The notes beneath the pieces are model-generated. The model was not told the origin of the DNA and did not search any database. It saw only the letters and a program-made list of their open reading frames with translations. 64,000 bases of DNA from Snodgrassella alvi (GTDB lineage: Bacteria; Pseudomonadota; Gammaproteobacteria; Burkholderiales; Neisseriaceae). Of the stretch, positions 1 to 10,800 are shown in pieces. Every line of letters starts with the position of its first letter. The stretch's first letter is position 1. The translations under genes were made by a program, and so were the position numbers. The stretch lies in contig NZ_MEIK01000029.1 of assembly GCF_002777855.1 (NCBI RefSeq), positions 62,001 to 126,000 of the forward strand. Reading direction: 5' to 3'.

Positions 1-36
1 TGACTGCTGATGTTCAGCAATAATTAATACAGACAT
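1..36 (-). CDS. etfA: Electron transfer flavoprotein alpha subunit, first 12 codons only (partial)
   Basis: The minus strand reads ATG followed by MSVLIIAEHQQS before leaving the window. This is the typical opening of the ETF alpha subunit, which binds FAD and, with the beta subunit, carries electrons from acyl-CoA and related dehydrogenases to ETF-quinone oxidoreductase. A good ribosome binding site (AAAGGAG, about 7 nt before the ATG) overlaps the end of etfB, and the two genes are 11 bp apart, as expected of an etfBA operon. Only the N-terminus is visible, so the call leans on the position next to etfB. Confidence 0.8.
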   Translation of the reverse strand, partial: MSVLIIAEHQQS

Positions 37-47
37 TTATATCTCCT

Positions 48-797
48 TTAAATAACCTTAGCTTCATGATGCAGTTTATCAACTAATTCACTTACATCAG
101 CTACTTTGATACCCGCCTTACGCTCTGGCGGTTCGGTTACTTTCAACTGAATCAGCCGCGAAGAAATATCCACACCTAGTTCGACTACCGTTTTTTTCTC
201 CAGCGGTTTCTTTTTAGCCTGCATAATGTTAGGTAATTTAATATAGCGAGGTTCATTCAGGCGCAAATCCACGCTAATTACAGCTGGCAATGTAAGTGCC
301 ACTTCTTCCTGCCCACCATCAATTTCACGCGTAACCAACACTTCATCAGAATTTAATTCAATTTTACTGGCAAACGTACCCTGAGAAACCTTCATTAAAG
401 CTGAAAGCATTTGTGCCGTCTGATTGGCATCATCATCTATTGCCTGTTTTCCCAGCAAAAACAATTGCGGCTGTTCTTTGTCTGCTACAGCTTTTAACAA
501 CTTGGCCACTGCAAGTGGCTGAAGTTTTTCATCGGTTTCAATATGTATGGCACGATCAATGCCCATGGCTAAAGCTGTTCGCAGGGTTTCTTCACATTGC
601 TTTACCCCAATTGATACGGCCACTACTTCAGAGGCTTTTCCTGCTTCTTTTAAACGCACTGCTTCTTCAACAGCAATTTCATCAAAAGGATTCATTGACA
701 TTTTAACATTGCCAATATCCACATCTGATTCATCAGCTTTAACGCGTACCTTCACGTTATAGTCAACAACACGCTTTATTGCTACCAATATTTTCAT
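48..797 (-). CDS. etfB: Electron transfer flavoprotein beta subunit
   Basis: This is the small subunit of the heterodimeric electron transfer flavoprotein, which holds AMP and forms the FAD-carrying complex with EtfA in the cytoplasm. The protein opens [20 protein letters not shown], a hallmark of the family. The ETF signature region lies near residues 115-145 ([10 protein letters not shown]), followed by [10 protein letters not shown] and a family-typical [19 protein letters not shown] stretch. At 249 residues it has normal length. The open frame extends 12 codons further upstream ([12 protein letters not shown]), but family alignment places the start at 797. It is the first gene of an operon with etfA directly downstream. 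Confidence 0.95.
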   Translation of the reverse strand: MKILVAIKRVVDYNVKVRVKADESDVDIGNVKMSMNPFDEIAVEEAVRLKEAGKASEVVAVSIGVKQCEETLRTALAMGIDRAIHIETDEKLQPLAVAKLLKAVADKEQPQLFLLGKQAIDDDANQTAQMLSALMKVSQGTFASKIELNSDEVLVTREIDGGQEEVALTLPAVISVDLRLNEPRYIKLPNIMQAKKKPLEKKTVVELGVDISSRLIQLKVTEPPERKAGIKVADVSELVDKLHHEAKVI

Positions 798-1589
798 CAG
801 AACTATCCCTAGATTAATCAAAACCAGCAACAATCTTAGGTGTTACCAGCATTCTGATTACAGAATAACCATCTTAAAATGGATAAATCAGTCAAATTAA
901 ATAATTATACTGCTATCTTCTTTCCTAATAACTCGACATGGTATCAGAAATATAAACACACTGCCGATAAACCACTATTAACTACCTATTTGTCTGGCAA
1001 TGAACAGAATCTAATAGTATTTAATAGAATTTTATTGATGAGATTTTATTAAACTTTGAGTGTTTATTACTTTAAAAAATTTCCCTTTTAATCACAAATA
1101 AAGTGGCATGGTTTAACATTAAATAATAGAAAACTTTTATGTCAAAGTTAGTTACCTACATCCACTAACAAAATCATAATTTGGAAAATAATTTTCTAAT
1201 ATAAATTTAGTATTCAACCTCTTCCCTACTCTTTTTATTTATCCACATACCGCATTCAATCATTATTCTTATTTCCCTAAATCAAAGCTTTGATTTTAGA
1301 AGCCTGATACTTTTTATTTTATTAATCAGAACTGAATTTAGTTAAGAATCCATCAGTCAGCATAGATAATAAATTATCTATATTACATTGAATTTGTTTA
1401 AGTTATATGGGAAAACTTCAAACTTATAACATAACATTTTATTCAAATGATTTGAATTGGCTATGTACATCGGAAACAGGTTAGCTATTTTCTATTTATT
1501 ACAAAAATATATAAATAAAACAATTCATTATATCAATATCCACAACTTATATACAGATATATACACTGATTCCCGTACAATATGCTCAA
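798..1589. other. AT-rich intergenic region, no gene seen
   Basis: About 790 bp between the divergent etfB and trmO genes. It is strongly AT-rich, with stop codons in all frames and no tRNA-like or hairpin-terminator structure that I could see. The promoters of etfB (minus) and trmO (plus) must lie here, but no convincing -35/-10 pair could be chosen. Confidence 0.5.
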
Positions 1590-2333
1590 GTGAATAAATA
1601 TGTATTTAGTATGATGTCTCATTCTTGTGAAGTATCCAAAGGATATTGGTCAATCCAGCCAATTGGATATATTACTTCTCCCTATAAACAGAAATTTGGT
1701 GTAGCCAGGCAGCCTGGTCTTGTTCCAGCTGCTTTGGCATATATAGACTTATCCAAAGAATTCACAGCTGATTGTGTACGCGGACTAGAAGATTATGAAT
1801 ATATCTGGGTACAGTTTATTTTTCATGCCACCGTGAAAGAAGGTTGGCTGCCATTAATTCGTCCACCTAAATTGGGAGGTAAAGAAAAAAAAGGGATTTT
1901 TGCGACTCGTAGCCCACATCGACCAAATCATCTAGGTTTATCATTGGTGAAACTGGAACGAATCGAATGTAATAAACATGTTCGTATACACATCAGTGGT
2001 GTGGATTTTTTAGATCAGACACCAGTTATTGATATCAAACCTTATATTCCTTTTGTTGAGGCAAAACCTCATGCACGTTGTGGTTTTGCTCGTGAACATG
2101 AACAGCTGAGAGTGTACTGGTCACCAGAAGCTTTACAACATGTAAGATTATTTTCTTTAGATACAAAACATTATGATTTAATTAATCAGAGTTTAGCTCA
2201 TGATCCAAGACCAGCTCATCAATATAAATCTAATAAGATTTTTGTAGTGAATCTTTTTGATTGGGATGTGCTCTTCAGAGTTATCGATAATATTGTAGAA
2301 ATAACAGGAATACGTGAGCACATAGAAACTTAA
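1590..2333 (+). CDS. trmO: TrmO/TsaA family tRNA (t6A37) N6-methyltransferase
   Basis: TrmO methylates N6 of threonylcarbamoyladenosine at position 37 of threonine tRNAs, giving m6t6A, with S-adenosylmethionine as donor. The match is clear from QPIGYITSPYKQKFGVARQP near the N-terminus, the LEDYEYIWVQFIFH segment, KGIFATRSPHRPNHLGLS (the SAM-pocket segment of the family), and DIKPYIPFVE. At 247 codons it is close to the E. coli homologue, including the C-terminal half that ends FDWDVLFRVID. The frame opens with GTG at 1590. ATG at 1611 or 1614 is also possible and would leave a start 11-12 residues before QPIGYI; neither site has a good Shine-Dalgarno. It appears monocistronic, with lpxC 300 bp downstream. 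Confidence 0.88.
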   Translation: MNKYVFSMMSHSCEVSKGYWSIQPIGYITSPYKQKFGVARQPGLVPAALAYIDLSKEFTADCVRGLEDYEYIWVQFIFHATVKEGWLPLIRPPKLGGKEKKGIFATRSPHRPNHLGLSLVKLERIECNKHVRIHISGVDFLDQTPVIDIKPYIPFVEAKPHARCGFAREHEQLRVYWSPEALQHVRLFSLDTKHYDLINQSLAHDPRPAHQYKSNKIFVVNLFDWDVLFRVIDNIVEITGIREHIET

Positions 2334-2632
2334 TTTATTATTCTAATAAAAATATAAATAATAAAATGATGAAGACAAAGACGAAGCCATACATTCTGTG
2401 GATAACTTAAAATATCTATATTTATCATATGTTTAATTGTTGATAAGTTAAAATCTTGATTTGGGAATATTTTGTGGATTATGTGGATAACTTTTGCGAA
2501 ATTTTTGTTTGCAGTGGAAAACTCATTGGAATGAACCTTGATAGCAATAATTTATCCACTGTTTGGCAGAATTCATTACTGCCATAAGAAAATTTCGTTA
2601 CCATAAGGTATGCAGATTAGTCAGGAAAAATT

Positions 2633-3550
2633 ATGTTGCAACGGACATTAGCGAAAAGCATTAGTGTAACTGGTGTGGGTTTGCATTCGGGAGAGCGAGT
2701 AAGACTCGGATTACATCCGGCTGCTTTTAATACAGGGATACGTTTTCGGCGGATAGATTTGACCGGTGAACAAGGCCGTATTGTGCAACTGACACCAGAA
2801 CTGATTAACGATACCCGCCTTTCTTCGACTGTTGTGACAGAAGATGGCATTCGTATTGGTACCATTGAGCATATCATGTCCGCATTTGCTGCCTATGGAA
2901 TTGATAATATTCTGGTAGAGTTGAACGCACCGGAAATTCCCATTATGGATGGGTCTAGTTTACCTTTTATTTATTTATTACAGGATGCAGGCGTAGTTGA
3001 TCAGCCTGTAGAAAAGCGCTTTTTACGTATTAAAGAGACAGTAACACTTGTAGAAAAGGATAAATGGGTGAAATTTACTCCATATGAAGGATTTCAGGTA
3101 ACTTTGACCATAGATTTTGATCATCCAGTGTTTAACCGTAGTAATCAGACTTTTAAGATTGATTTTTCGGGGCAATCTTATATCGATGAAATTTCGCGGG
3201 CACGAACTTTTGGATTTATGCAGGAAGTAGAACTGATGCGTAGTCACAATCTGGGATTGGGAGGAAATTTAAACAATGCGATAGTGATTGATGATATGGA
3301 TATTCTTAATCCTGAAGGCTTGCGTTATCCAGATGAATTTGTACGCCATAAGATTCTGGATGCAATTGGTGACTTGTATGTACTGGGCCATCCAATTATC
3401 GGAGCTTTTGAGGGCTATAAATCTGGGCATGCTATTAATAATGCACTTTTACGGCAACTACTTAATCAGCCAGAAGCATATGAATGGGTAACTTTTCCAC
3501 ATAATCGGCTACTGCCTTCGGCATTTCATCACTTACCTCAGGTAGCATGA
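2633..3550 (+). CDS. lpxC: UDP-3-O-acyl-N-acetylglucosamine deacetylase
   Basis: LpxC carries out the committed, zinc-dependent deacetylation step of lipid A synthesis in the cytoplasm. The zinc ligands can be placed: H80 (IEHIMSAF), H239 and D243 (HKILDAIGD). The catalytic H266 lies in GHAINN. Other landmarks are the opening RTLAKSISVTGVGLHSG and EIPIMDGSSLPF. The length (305 residues) matches the family. The ATG at 2633 is preceded by AGGAAAA. In many proteobacteria lpxC follows the division cluster; here it stands apart from it, with only the small roadblock gene downstream on the same strand. It was one of the surest calls in the window. Confidence 0.97.
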   Translation: MLQRTLAKSISVTGVGLHSGERVRLGLHPAAFNTGIRFRRIDLTGEQGRIVQLTPELINDTRLSSTVVTEDGIRIGTIEHIMSAFAAYGIDNILVELNAPEIPIMDGSSLPFIYLLQDAGVVDQPVEKRFLRIKETVTLVEKDKWVKFTPYEGFQVTLTIDFDHPVFNRSNQTFKIDFSGQSYIDEISRARTFGFMQEVELMRSHNLGLGGNLNNAIVIDDMDILNPEGLRYPDEFVRHKILDAIGDLYVLGHPIIGAFEGYKSGHAINNALLRQLLNQPEAYEWVTFPHNRLLPSAFHHLPQVA

Positions 3551-3659
3551 AACTACTGAATTTAAAATCAGCTAAAGAATATGTTGCAATGGGTAAGAAA
3601 ATTTGAATACAATAACTGATATAATTTGGCCTAATTTCTAATTTTTGCAGGATAAGAGA

Positions 3660-4019
3660 ATGAACTATCAGGCTGTGGTAGCACAATTGTTAAACGTAGA
3701 AGGTGCACTAGCAGCTGCAGTGGTTGATTATGATAATGGTATGCTGATGGCTGGCAGTGCCATCAATAAAATAGATTTGGAAATTGCCGCAGCCAGCAGT
3801 ACAGAAGTTATCCGCTCTAAAATCAAAACCATGCAGATGCTGGAATTGAATGATGAAATTGAGGATATTCTTATTACTGTCGGACATCAATATCATCTTA
3901 TCCGACCGCTAAAAAAATTAGGTAGCCTGTTTTTATATTCTGTACTGGATAGTAATCGTGCTACTTTGGCTTTGTCACGTCGCGCTTTAATAGATGTTGA
4001 AAAAGAAATGGAACATTGA
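3660..4019 (+). CDS. Roadblock/LC7-fold small protein
   Basis: A 119-residue protein whose pattern fits the roadblock/LC7 fold: a helix (YQAVVAQLLNVEGALAAAVVD), a beta hairpin with DNGMLMAG, a long helix with EVIRSK, then strands (DILITVGHQYHLIRPL, GSLFLYSVLDSNRATLAL) and a final helix. In bacteria such proteins often partner small GTPases such as MglA or act in signalling, but no GTPase gene is nearby. The reading frame extends to a TTG at 3645, but ATG 3660 has the better ribosome binding site (AGGATAAGAG). It follows lpxC by 109 bp and could share its transcript. The specific role is unknown; the fold assignment is by eye. Confidence 0.72.
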   Translation: MNYQAVVAQLLNVEGALAAAVVDYDNGMLMAGSAINKIDLEIAAASSTEVIRSKIKTMQMLELNDEIEDILITVGHQYHLIRPLKKLGSLFLYSVLDSNRATLALSRRALIDVEKEMEH

Positions 4020-4837
4020 TTTTATTTGGTAAATTCATATTAATCCCAATTCGGGTTTTTTTGGAAATTTACATATTTAAATATGATAATTAAATAAATT
4101 TATGATGAAACTTTTAAAAATTTCATCAACAGATATTTTTGATAATAAAGTTCATATTTATTAAGCTTGGAATGAAATTCACTTTATTTAATATCATAAC
4201 TATCAAATTATATTATTGAAATTATCATTGTTATTTATATGAAATCAAGATTCTCTGATGTATGTGAAATTACAGATTCATCGCTTAGTTCTTCTCAATC
4301 AAAATGACCTTATATTATGAATAAATCATTTCATCTACAAATAACATTTATGTAATCTAAAAAGATAGCTTATCAAACACATACATGTTTTTAATTGGTT
4401 AACTAAAGAAGAATAAATATAAATTACAAAATTAAAAATACAATATTAATATATCATTCTTATTTCATTTGCTTACCCTCATGTAAACATTCATTTCCTG
4501 GAATGAATGTTTTTCTAAAGTTATGTAATTATTAAGTGTTAACAACATGGGTACTGTGGTTAGAATAAGACAATAATAACATTTAAACAAAGTATTTCTT
4601 CAGTCCTTAGTTTGATGAGACTTAATGATAGATAAAAAAATATCTTTATTTTTATAATGTTATATAAAAAGATAAAAATAATTTGATCAATACTGTTAAA
4701 TAATATTCGGTCTCGTTTACTACATCCAAACAAATATTTATGTTATATTACTTAAAGATTTAACTTGAGTTTTAACTTTATTTTAAGTTATCCAGAATTT
4801 TGTTTGACGGCATGATTTCTAATCAGGAGTAAACCAA
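4020..4837. other. Long AT-rich leader region upstream of the adhesin gene
   Basis: About 820 bp of very AT-rich DNA with no credible reading frame. A short CCC-loop-GGG element followed by seven T (about 4043-4061) could be a weak terminator for the preceding gene. I saw no long homopolymer or short tandem repeat that would suggest phase variation by slipped-strand mispairing. The adhesin promoter is presumably in the last 200 bp. Confidence 0.45.
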
Positions 4838-7800
4838 TTGAATAAAATATATCGTGCTATATGGAATGAAACGACCCAGACTTGGGTAGCTGCTTCCGAA
4901 CTAGCTAAAAGCAAAACCAAGTCTGATACAGTTTCCTTATTACCTGCTACCAATAAAGGTGGCAGTAAATCTAAACAGAATATCCTTTCCAAACTGGGTG
5001 TTATTACTGCGGTTTTGAATTTATCAATATTTGTTCCAAGTGCGTATGCTTCTAATGCAGCAATTGTTGGTGGAACTAATAAAGGTAGTGACGGTGTAAG
5101 CCAAAACTATCCTTATGGCAGTCATGGTTCTATGGTAATTAATGGAGCTAATGACCTTAACGCTACAGGTAGTGCTGCCTATCCTTATACATGTGGTGCA
5201 GATGAAGTTGTAGGAAGAGGAGATCCAAACCGCACTATTTCAGGCACAAGTATCAGTGCTCTAGATGAATACCTGCGGTTTGCCCAGAATCAGACTTTTC
5301 AAAATAATGGGGTAGGTACCAAGTATACTCCTTATGGTACAACTACCACTTCTGTAGATGCTAGCACAGACGGTATTACAACTACAGGCACCTCCGGTAT
5401 GCAGGGATTATTAACAGGCGGTGCTAAAAGTAAAATGCCTGTAGCATATGGTGTATATTCTTTTGTTTCTGGTTGTGGTGCCTATGCATCAGGTAATTAT
5501 TCTGTAGCTTTTGGTACCAATGCTACGGCAACAGCTGGTGGTGCAATGGCTATCGGTACAGCGGCTCTTGCCTCTGGACGCGCGGCAGTTGCCTTCGGTA
5601 TTGGCGCTCAGGCTACTGGTGTATCTAGTGTGGCTTTAGGCTCTGTGGCTTCGTCTGATGGCGTGGGTAGTGTGGCTGCTGGTTTGATGTCTCAAGCCAG
5701 CGCAGATGGTACGGTGGCTTTAGGTGTACAGTCTCAGGCCAAAAAAGATTCTGCTCTTGCCATCGGTAATTCAGCTCAGGCAAATGCGGAGCAGAGTATC
5801 AGTATTGGTTCAGCTAATCAGGTGAATGGTAAAGGTTCCGGAGCTATTGGTGGTTCCGGTACTACTACAGGCTTTAACAGTACAGATGGTACCCAGACTA
5901 CTGCTGCAACCGGTGTAACTATAGTCAACGGTGAAGGAACTTATTCTTTTGGTAATCAGAACGGCACGATTGCCGCTGATAATACTGGTATTTTTGGTAA
6001 TAAAAATACTATCCAGACTGATCCAGAAGGAATTAGTAAAGCTGATAACATAAGAATTCTGGGTAGCAGTAACACTGTTTCTGCACAAGCCACTGGAGCC
6101 ATGATTGTTGGTAATACGGCTAAAGTTAGTGCAGCCAATGCTTTGGCATTGGGTAATAATACTCAGGTAAGTGGTACCAATGGTGTGGCAATTGGCCAGG
6201 GTGCTTCTGCCAAATCTGACGATAGCATTGCTTTGGGTAGTGGTTCTGTCGCTTCTACTTCAAAAGGTATGGCCGGGTATAATCCATCAACAAGTGTTAC
6301 CCGCGATGCTGCAACTGCTTCACCTGTATGGAACAGCACAGCAAATGCTGTAGCAATTGGGGACGTTGCTTCAGGCTTGACTCGACAGATTACTGGACTT
6401 GCTGCTGGTACACAAGATACAGATGCAGTGAATGTAGCTCAGCTTAAAAGTCTGGGCACTTCCACATCAACCAGTCTGAGTTCACTTTCTTCGTCTACAT
6501 CAACCGGATTATCAACTACAAACAGTAATTTAACTGATTTTCTGGCAACTGCTTCTACATCAATAAGTACAACTACAAGTAATCTAACTGATCTGACAAA
6601 CAGTATTACCACTCGTTTTAATCAAGCAGATTCTAATATTACTTCCTTGAATACTTCAGCATCTACGGGAATTAAGCACCTTCAAGATGATGCGTTGCAA
6701 TGGAATACAAAAGAATTGGCTTATGATGCATCTCATGCAGCCAGTGGAGCAAAAACAGCAAGAATCATTAATGTTAGTGCTGGTGATATTAGTGCACCGG
6801 GTTCGACAGATGCTGTGAATGGTGGGCAGTTATATGCTACTAATACAGAGTTAGCTTCTTTAAGCACATCTTCATTAGGCAGCATCAGTAGTGCAGTAAA
6901 TAATTTTAATTCGACTTCAGTTTCTGTTAGCACAACGCTGTCGTCTTCTGTTAATCAGTTGAATACTCTTGTAACCAGTACGTCCACTAGTCTAAGCCAG
7001 CTGAATATTGATGCATTGCAATTGAAAAACGGTATGTATGATGCCAGCCGTAATGGTGAAGCACAAAAAATTACCAATATTGCCGCCGGCGATATTTCTA
7101 AAGCTACGTCTACTGATGTAGTTAACGGTGGGCAGTTGTTTACAACGAATTCAAGTCTCAGCCGGTTGTCTACTTCAACCAGCCAAAGTATTCAGGACGC
7201 AAATACTAAAAGAGACTCACTATCTACATCTGTGGGTACAGTACTTGATACTACGAATAAGACTATTTCTTCATTGTCTGTGGCTACTGGAAACAGTATT
7301 GGCCATCTTAGTGATGTGGCTTTGCAGCTTAATGGTGATGTTTATGATGCCAGCTATGCAGGTACAAATCGTAAGGTAACTAATGTTGCTGCTGGTGACA
7401 TCAGCAAGGCTACATCTTCAGATTTAGTTACAGGTGGACAATTATTTACCACTAATAAAAGTATCAGTACTTTAACATCAACAACAAGTTCAGACCTACA
7501 GTCTGCAAACGCTGATTTGTCTTCTTTATCAACCAGTATTGATACTAATATTACAACCTTATCTACTGCACTATCCAGCCGTGTGGATAATGTAGTGTCT
7601 AACATTAACACTAATCTGGGTAATGTTAGCGCTAGTTTATCAAGCGTGCAGGGTTCTACTTCTACAGGTATTAAAAATCTGAAATCTGATGCTTTACAAT
7701 GGGATGATAACTTAAAAGCATTTAGTGCCCTGCGTGGTAGCAGCCCTCAAAAAATTACTCAGGTTGCCGCGGGTGATATTTCATCTGTCGCTTCTACTGA

Positions 7801-10800
7801 TGCTGTCAATGGTGCTCAGCTATATACGACTAATTCAAATCTGACAGTTTTATCCGGTAGTGTTTCAACTGGATTGTCTCAGCTTTCAGATCAGATAATT
7901 TCTTCAACCACTGCAGATATTAATAAAGTTTCTCTGGTAGCAGGTACTATTAGTAATAGTGTTACTGGGCTGCAGAGTAATGCATTGCTGTGGAAAGAAG
8001 GTGCGTATGATGCCAGACATGGTGATGTGGATCAGAAGATCACTCATGTTAAAGCAGGTAGTACTGATCAGGCTTCCACTGATGCGATTAATGGTGGTCA
8101 GCTGTATAGTCTTTCCACTGTTACGGCTGGCAAATTAGCGAGTACTACTTCAACAGTTAATTCCAGTCTGGCAGATACCAGCACTAAATTAACTGCTGTG
8201 AAAGATCAGGCGCTTTTGTGGAATTCAAATCTAAATGTACCTGCTTATGATGCCAGCCGCAGTGGTAATGCTCAGAAGATTACAGGGGTAGCAGGCGGCG
8301 ATCTGACAGCAGATTCCAGTGACGTGGTTATTGGCGCTCAGTTATACACAACCAATACCAAGCTAGATACATTGTCTTTATCAACAACGAATAGTTTAAG
8401 TAGCCTGAATACTGCATTACAGAATTCTTCCAAGTCTGTAATCAGCAGCTTATCGTCTGCAGTAGGTGATAGCCAGGCAGATATTGCTAATCTGCAGAAA
8501 AATGCCTTGCAATGGAGTGGTGCTGATAAAGCATACAGTGCCAGAAATGGTGGCGAAAATCAGCGTATTACCAATGTAATGGATGGCACACTTGCAGCTA
8601 ATTCAACAGATGTAGCAACAGGTAGACAGTTGTATACGCTTTCTAGCTCTACGGTGGAAAGTCTAAACAGCTTATCTACTTCATTAGAAGGCTTGTCTGC
8701 AAAAGGAATACAAAGCCTGTCTACTATTCTCAGTACTGGTCTGCAATCTGCCAATACAAATATTTCAGCTTTGCAAAAAGATGCTTTGCAATGGAATAAT
8801 GATATTGGTGCTTATGATGCTAGCCATGGTTTGGCCAATACCACACAGAAAATTACTAATGTATCAGATGGCACACTTAGCGCTGATTCAAGTGATGTGG
8901 TTACAGGTAAGCAGCTATTTGCAACCAATACTAGTGTTAGTAGTTTGACTGACAAACTGAATAATGGACTACAAAGCTTATCTGGTTCTGCTTCTACCGG
9001 TCTAGATAATATTTCAGCTAATCTGAATAAATCCCTGTCTACAGGTTTGGGTTCTCTCTCTACTGCTGCTGAAAACAGTCTGACTACAACCAATACTAAT
9101 TTGAATTCATTAAAGCAGAATGCATTGCAGTGGAATAATACTGTAAATGCTTATGATGCCAGTCATGGTGCTACAAATGAAAAACAGAGAATTACCAATG
9201 TAGCTGATGGTAGTGCCGTAGCAGGCTCCAGTGATGTTGTTACCGGTGGCCAGTTGTATACTACCAATACCGCAGTCAGTGGCTTGTCTACTAGTATGTC
9301 TACTGGATTAAATACACTATCTACTGCTACTAGTAATAATTTGATCGATCTGACTAATACTCTGGATAACTCACTGAAATCTGGACTAAGATCATTATCT
9401 ACAACTTTGGATAATAGTCTGGCTTCTACCAGTGCTAATGTGACAGCATTACAGAAGAATGCTTTACAATGGAATAGTACTGCTAATGCTTATGATGCTA
9501 GCCACGGTGCGATAGGTGGATCAGAAAAAATTACTAATGTGGCCGATGCTACTTTAGGAGCTAATTCAAGTGACGTAGTCACTGGTGGCCAGTTGTTTAC
9601 TACTAATAGTACTTTGAGCGATATATCTAGCAGTACTTTTAGTACTCTTGGTTCGATTTCATTATCAGCCTCAACCGGTATCAGTAGTATATCCACAGCT
9701 TTGAACAATTTTGCTGATAGTAAAATTAGTAGTCTGTCTAGTAGTTTTGACTCTAAGCTGACTGCAACCAATACCAGCCTTTCAACTTTGCAGCAAAATG
9801 CATTGCTGTGGAATGGTGATTTAAAAGCTTATGATGCTACTCATAATGGACAGGCTCAGCGGATTACTAATGTTTTGGATGGAAATGCCATAGCTGGATC
9901 CAGTGATGTGGTTACTGGTGGTCAGCTGTTTACCACTAATAGTAATCTTACAACTTTGTCTGGAAGTGTTAGTACTACATTTGGTGAATTATCTAGTTCG
10001 CTTCAGGATATCAGCAACAATAGTCTTGCTGGTTTGAAAGATGAATTAAATAAAACCAATATCAAACTGAATGATCTGACTACCTCAACCTCTACTTCTC
10101 TTCAAACTACCAATTCCAATATTGGTGTGCTGCAGCAAAATACTTTATTGTGGAATAAGGATCTGAATGGTGGTCAAGGTGCTTATGATGCAAGTCATAA
10201 TGGTATCTATCAGCGTATTACTAATGTTAAAGATGGCATTTTAAGTGCAGATTCGAGTGATGTAGTTACTGGTGGCCAGTTGTTTACAACCAATACTAAT
10301 GTTAGCAAACTGTCTGGTAGCATAAGCTCGATTTCAGACAGTGTGGTAAATGGTTTAAGCAGCTTGTCTTCTTCTCTAACTGAGATGAATACTAATAATC
10401 TGGCCAGCCTTTCAACTGGTTTGAACAACACCAATAACAGGCTAACTGAATTATCTACTACTGCTTCCAGCAGCTTGAAAGTAACTAACGCTAATGTGAA
10501 TACATTGCAGCAGAACGCATTGCTGTGGAATGATAGTTTAGGTAATGGAGGTGCCTACGATGCCCGTCATGGTACAGCAGGTGCTTTAGGTAAGATTACC
10601 AATGTTGCTGCAGGTACACTTGCGCAGGATTCCAGTGATGTAGCGACTGCTGGCCAGTTGTTTACTACCAATACCAAAATATCTAGCCTTTCAAACAGTG
10701 TTAGCACAGGATTTGACAATTTTTCATCTTCTTTAAGCACGATTGTCAAAGCCGGTGGTGTATCTAGTCTTTCAACTGTTACCGAGGTGATTAGCGGCAA

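Noticed and set aside
4020-4837. Phase-variation tract upstream of the adhesin
   Set aside because: No long homopolymer or short tandem repeat was seen; the region is simply AT-rich.
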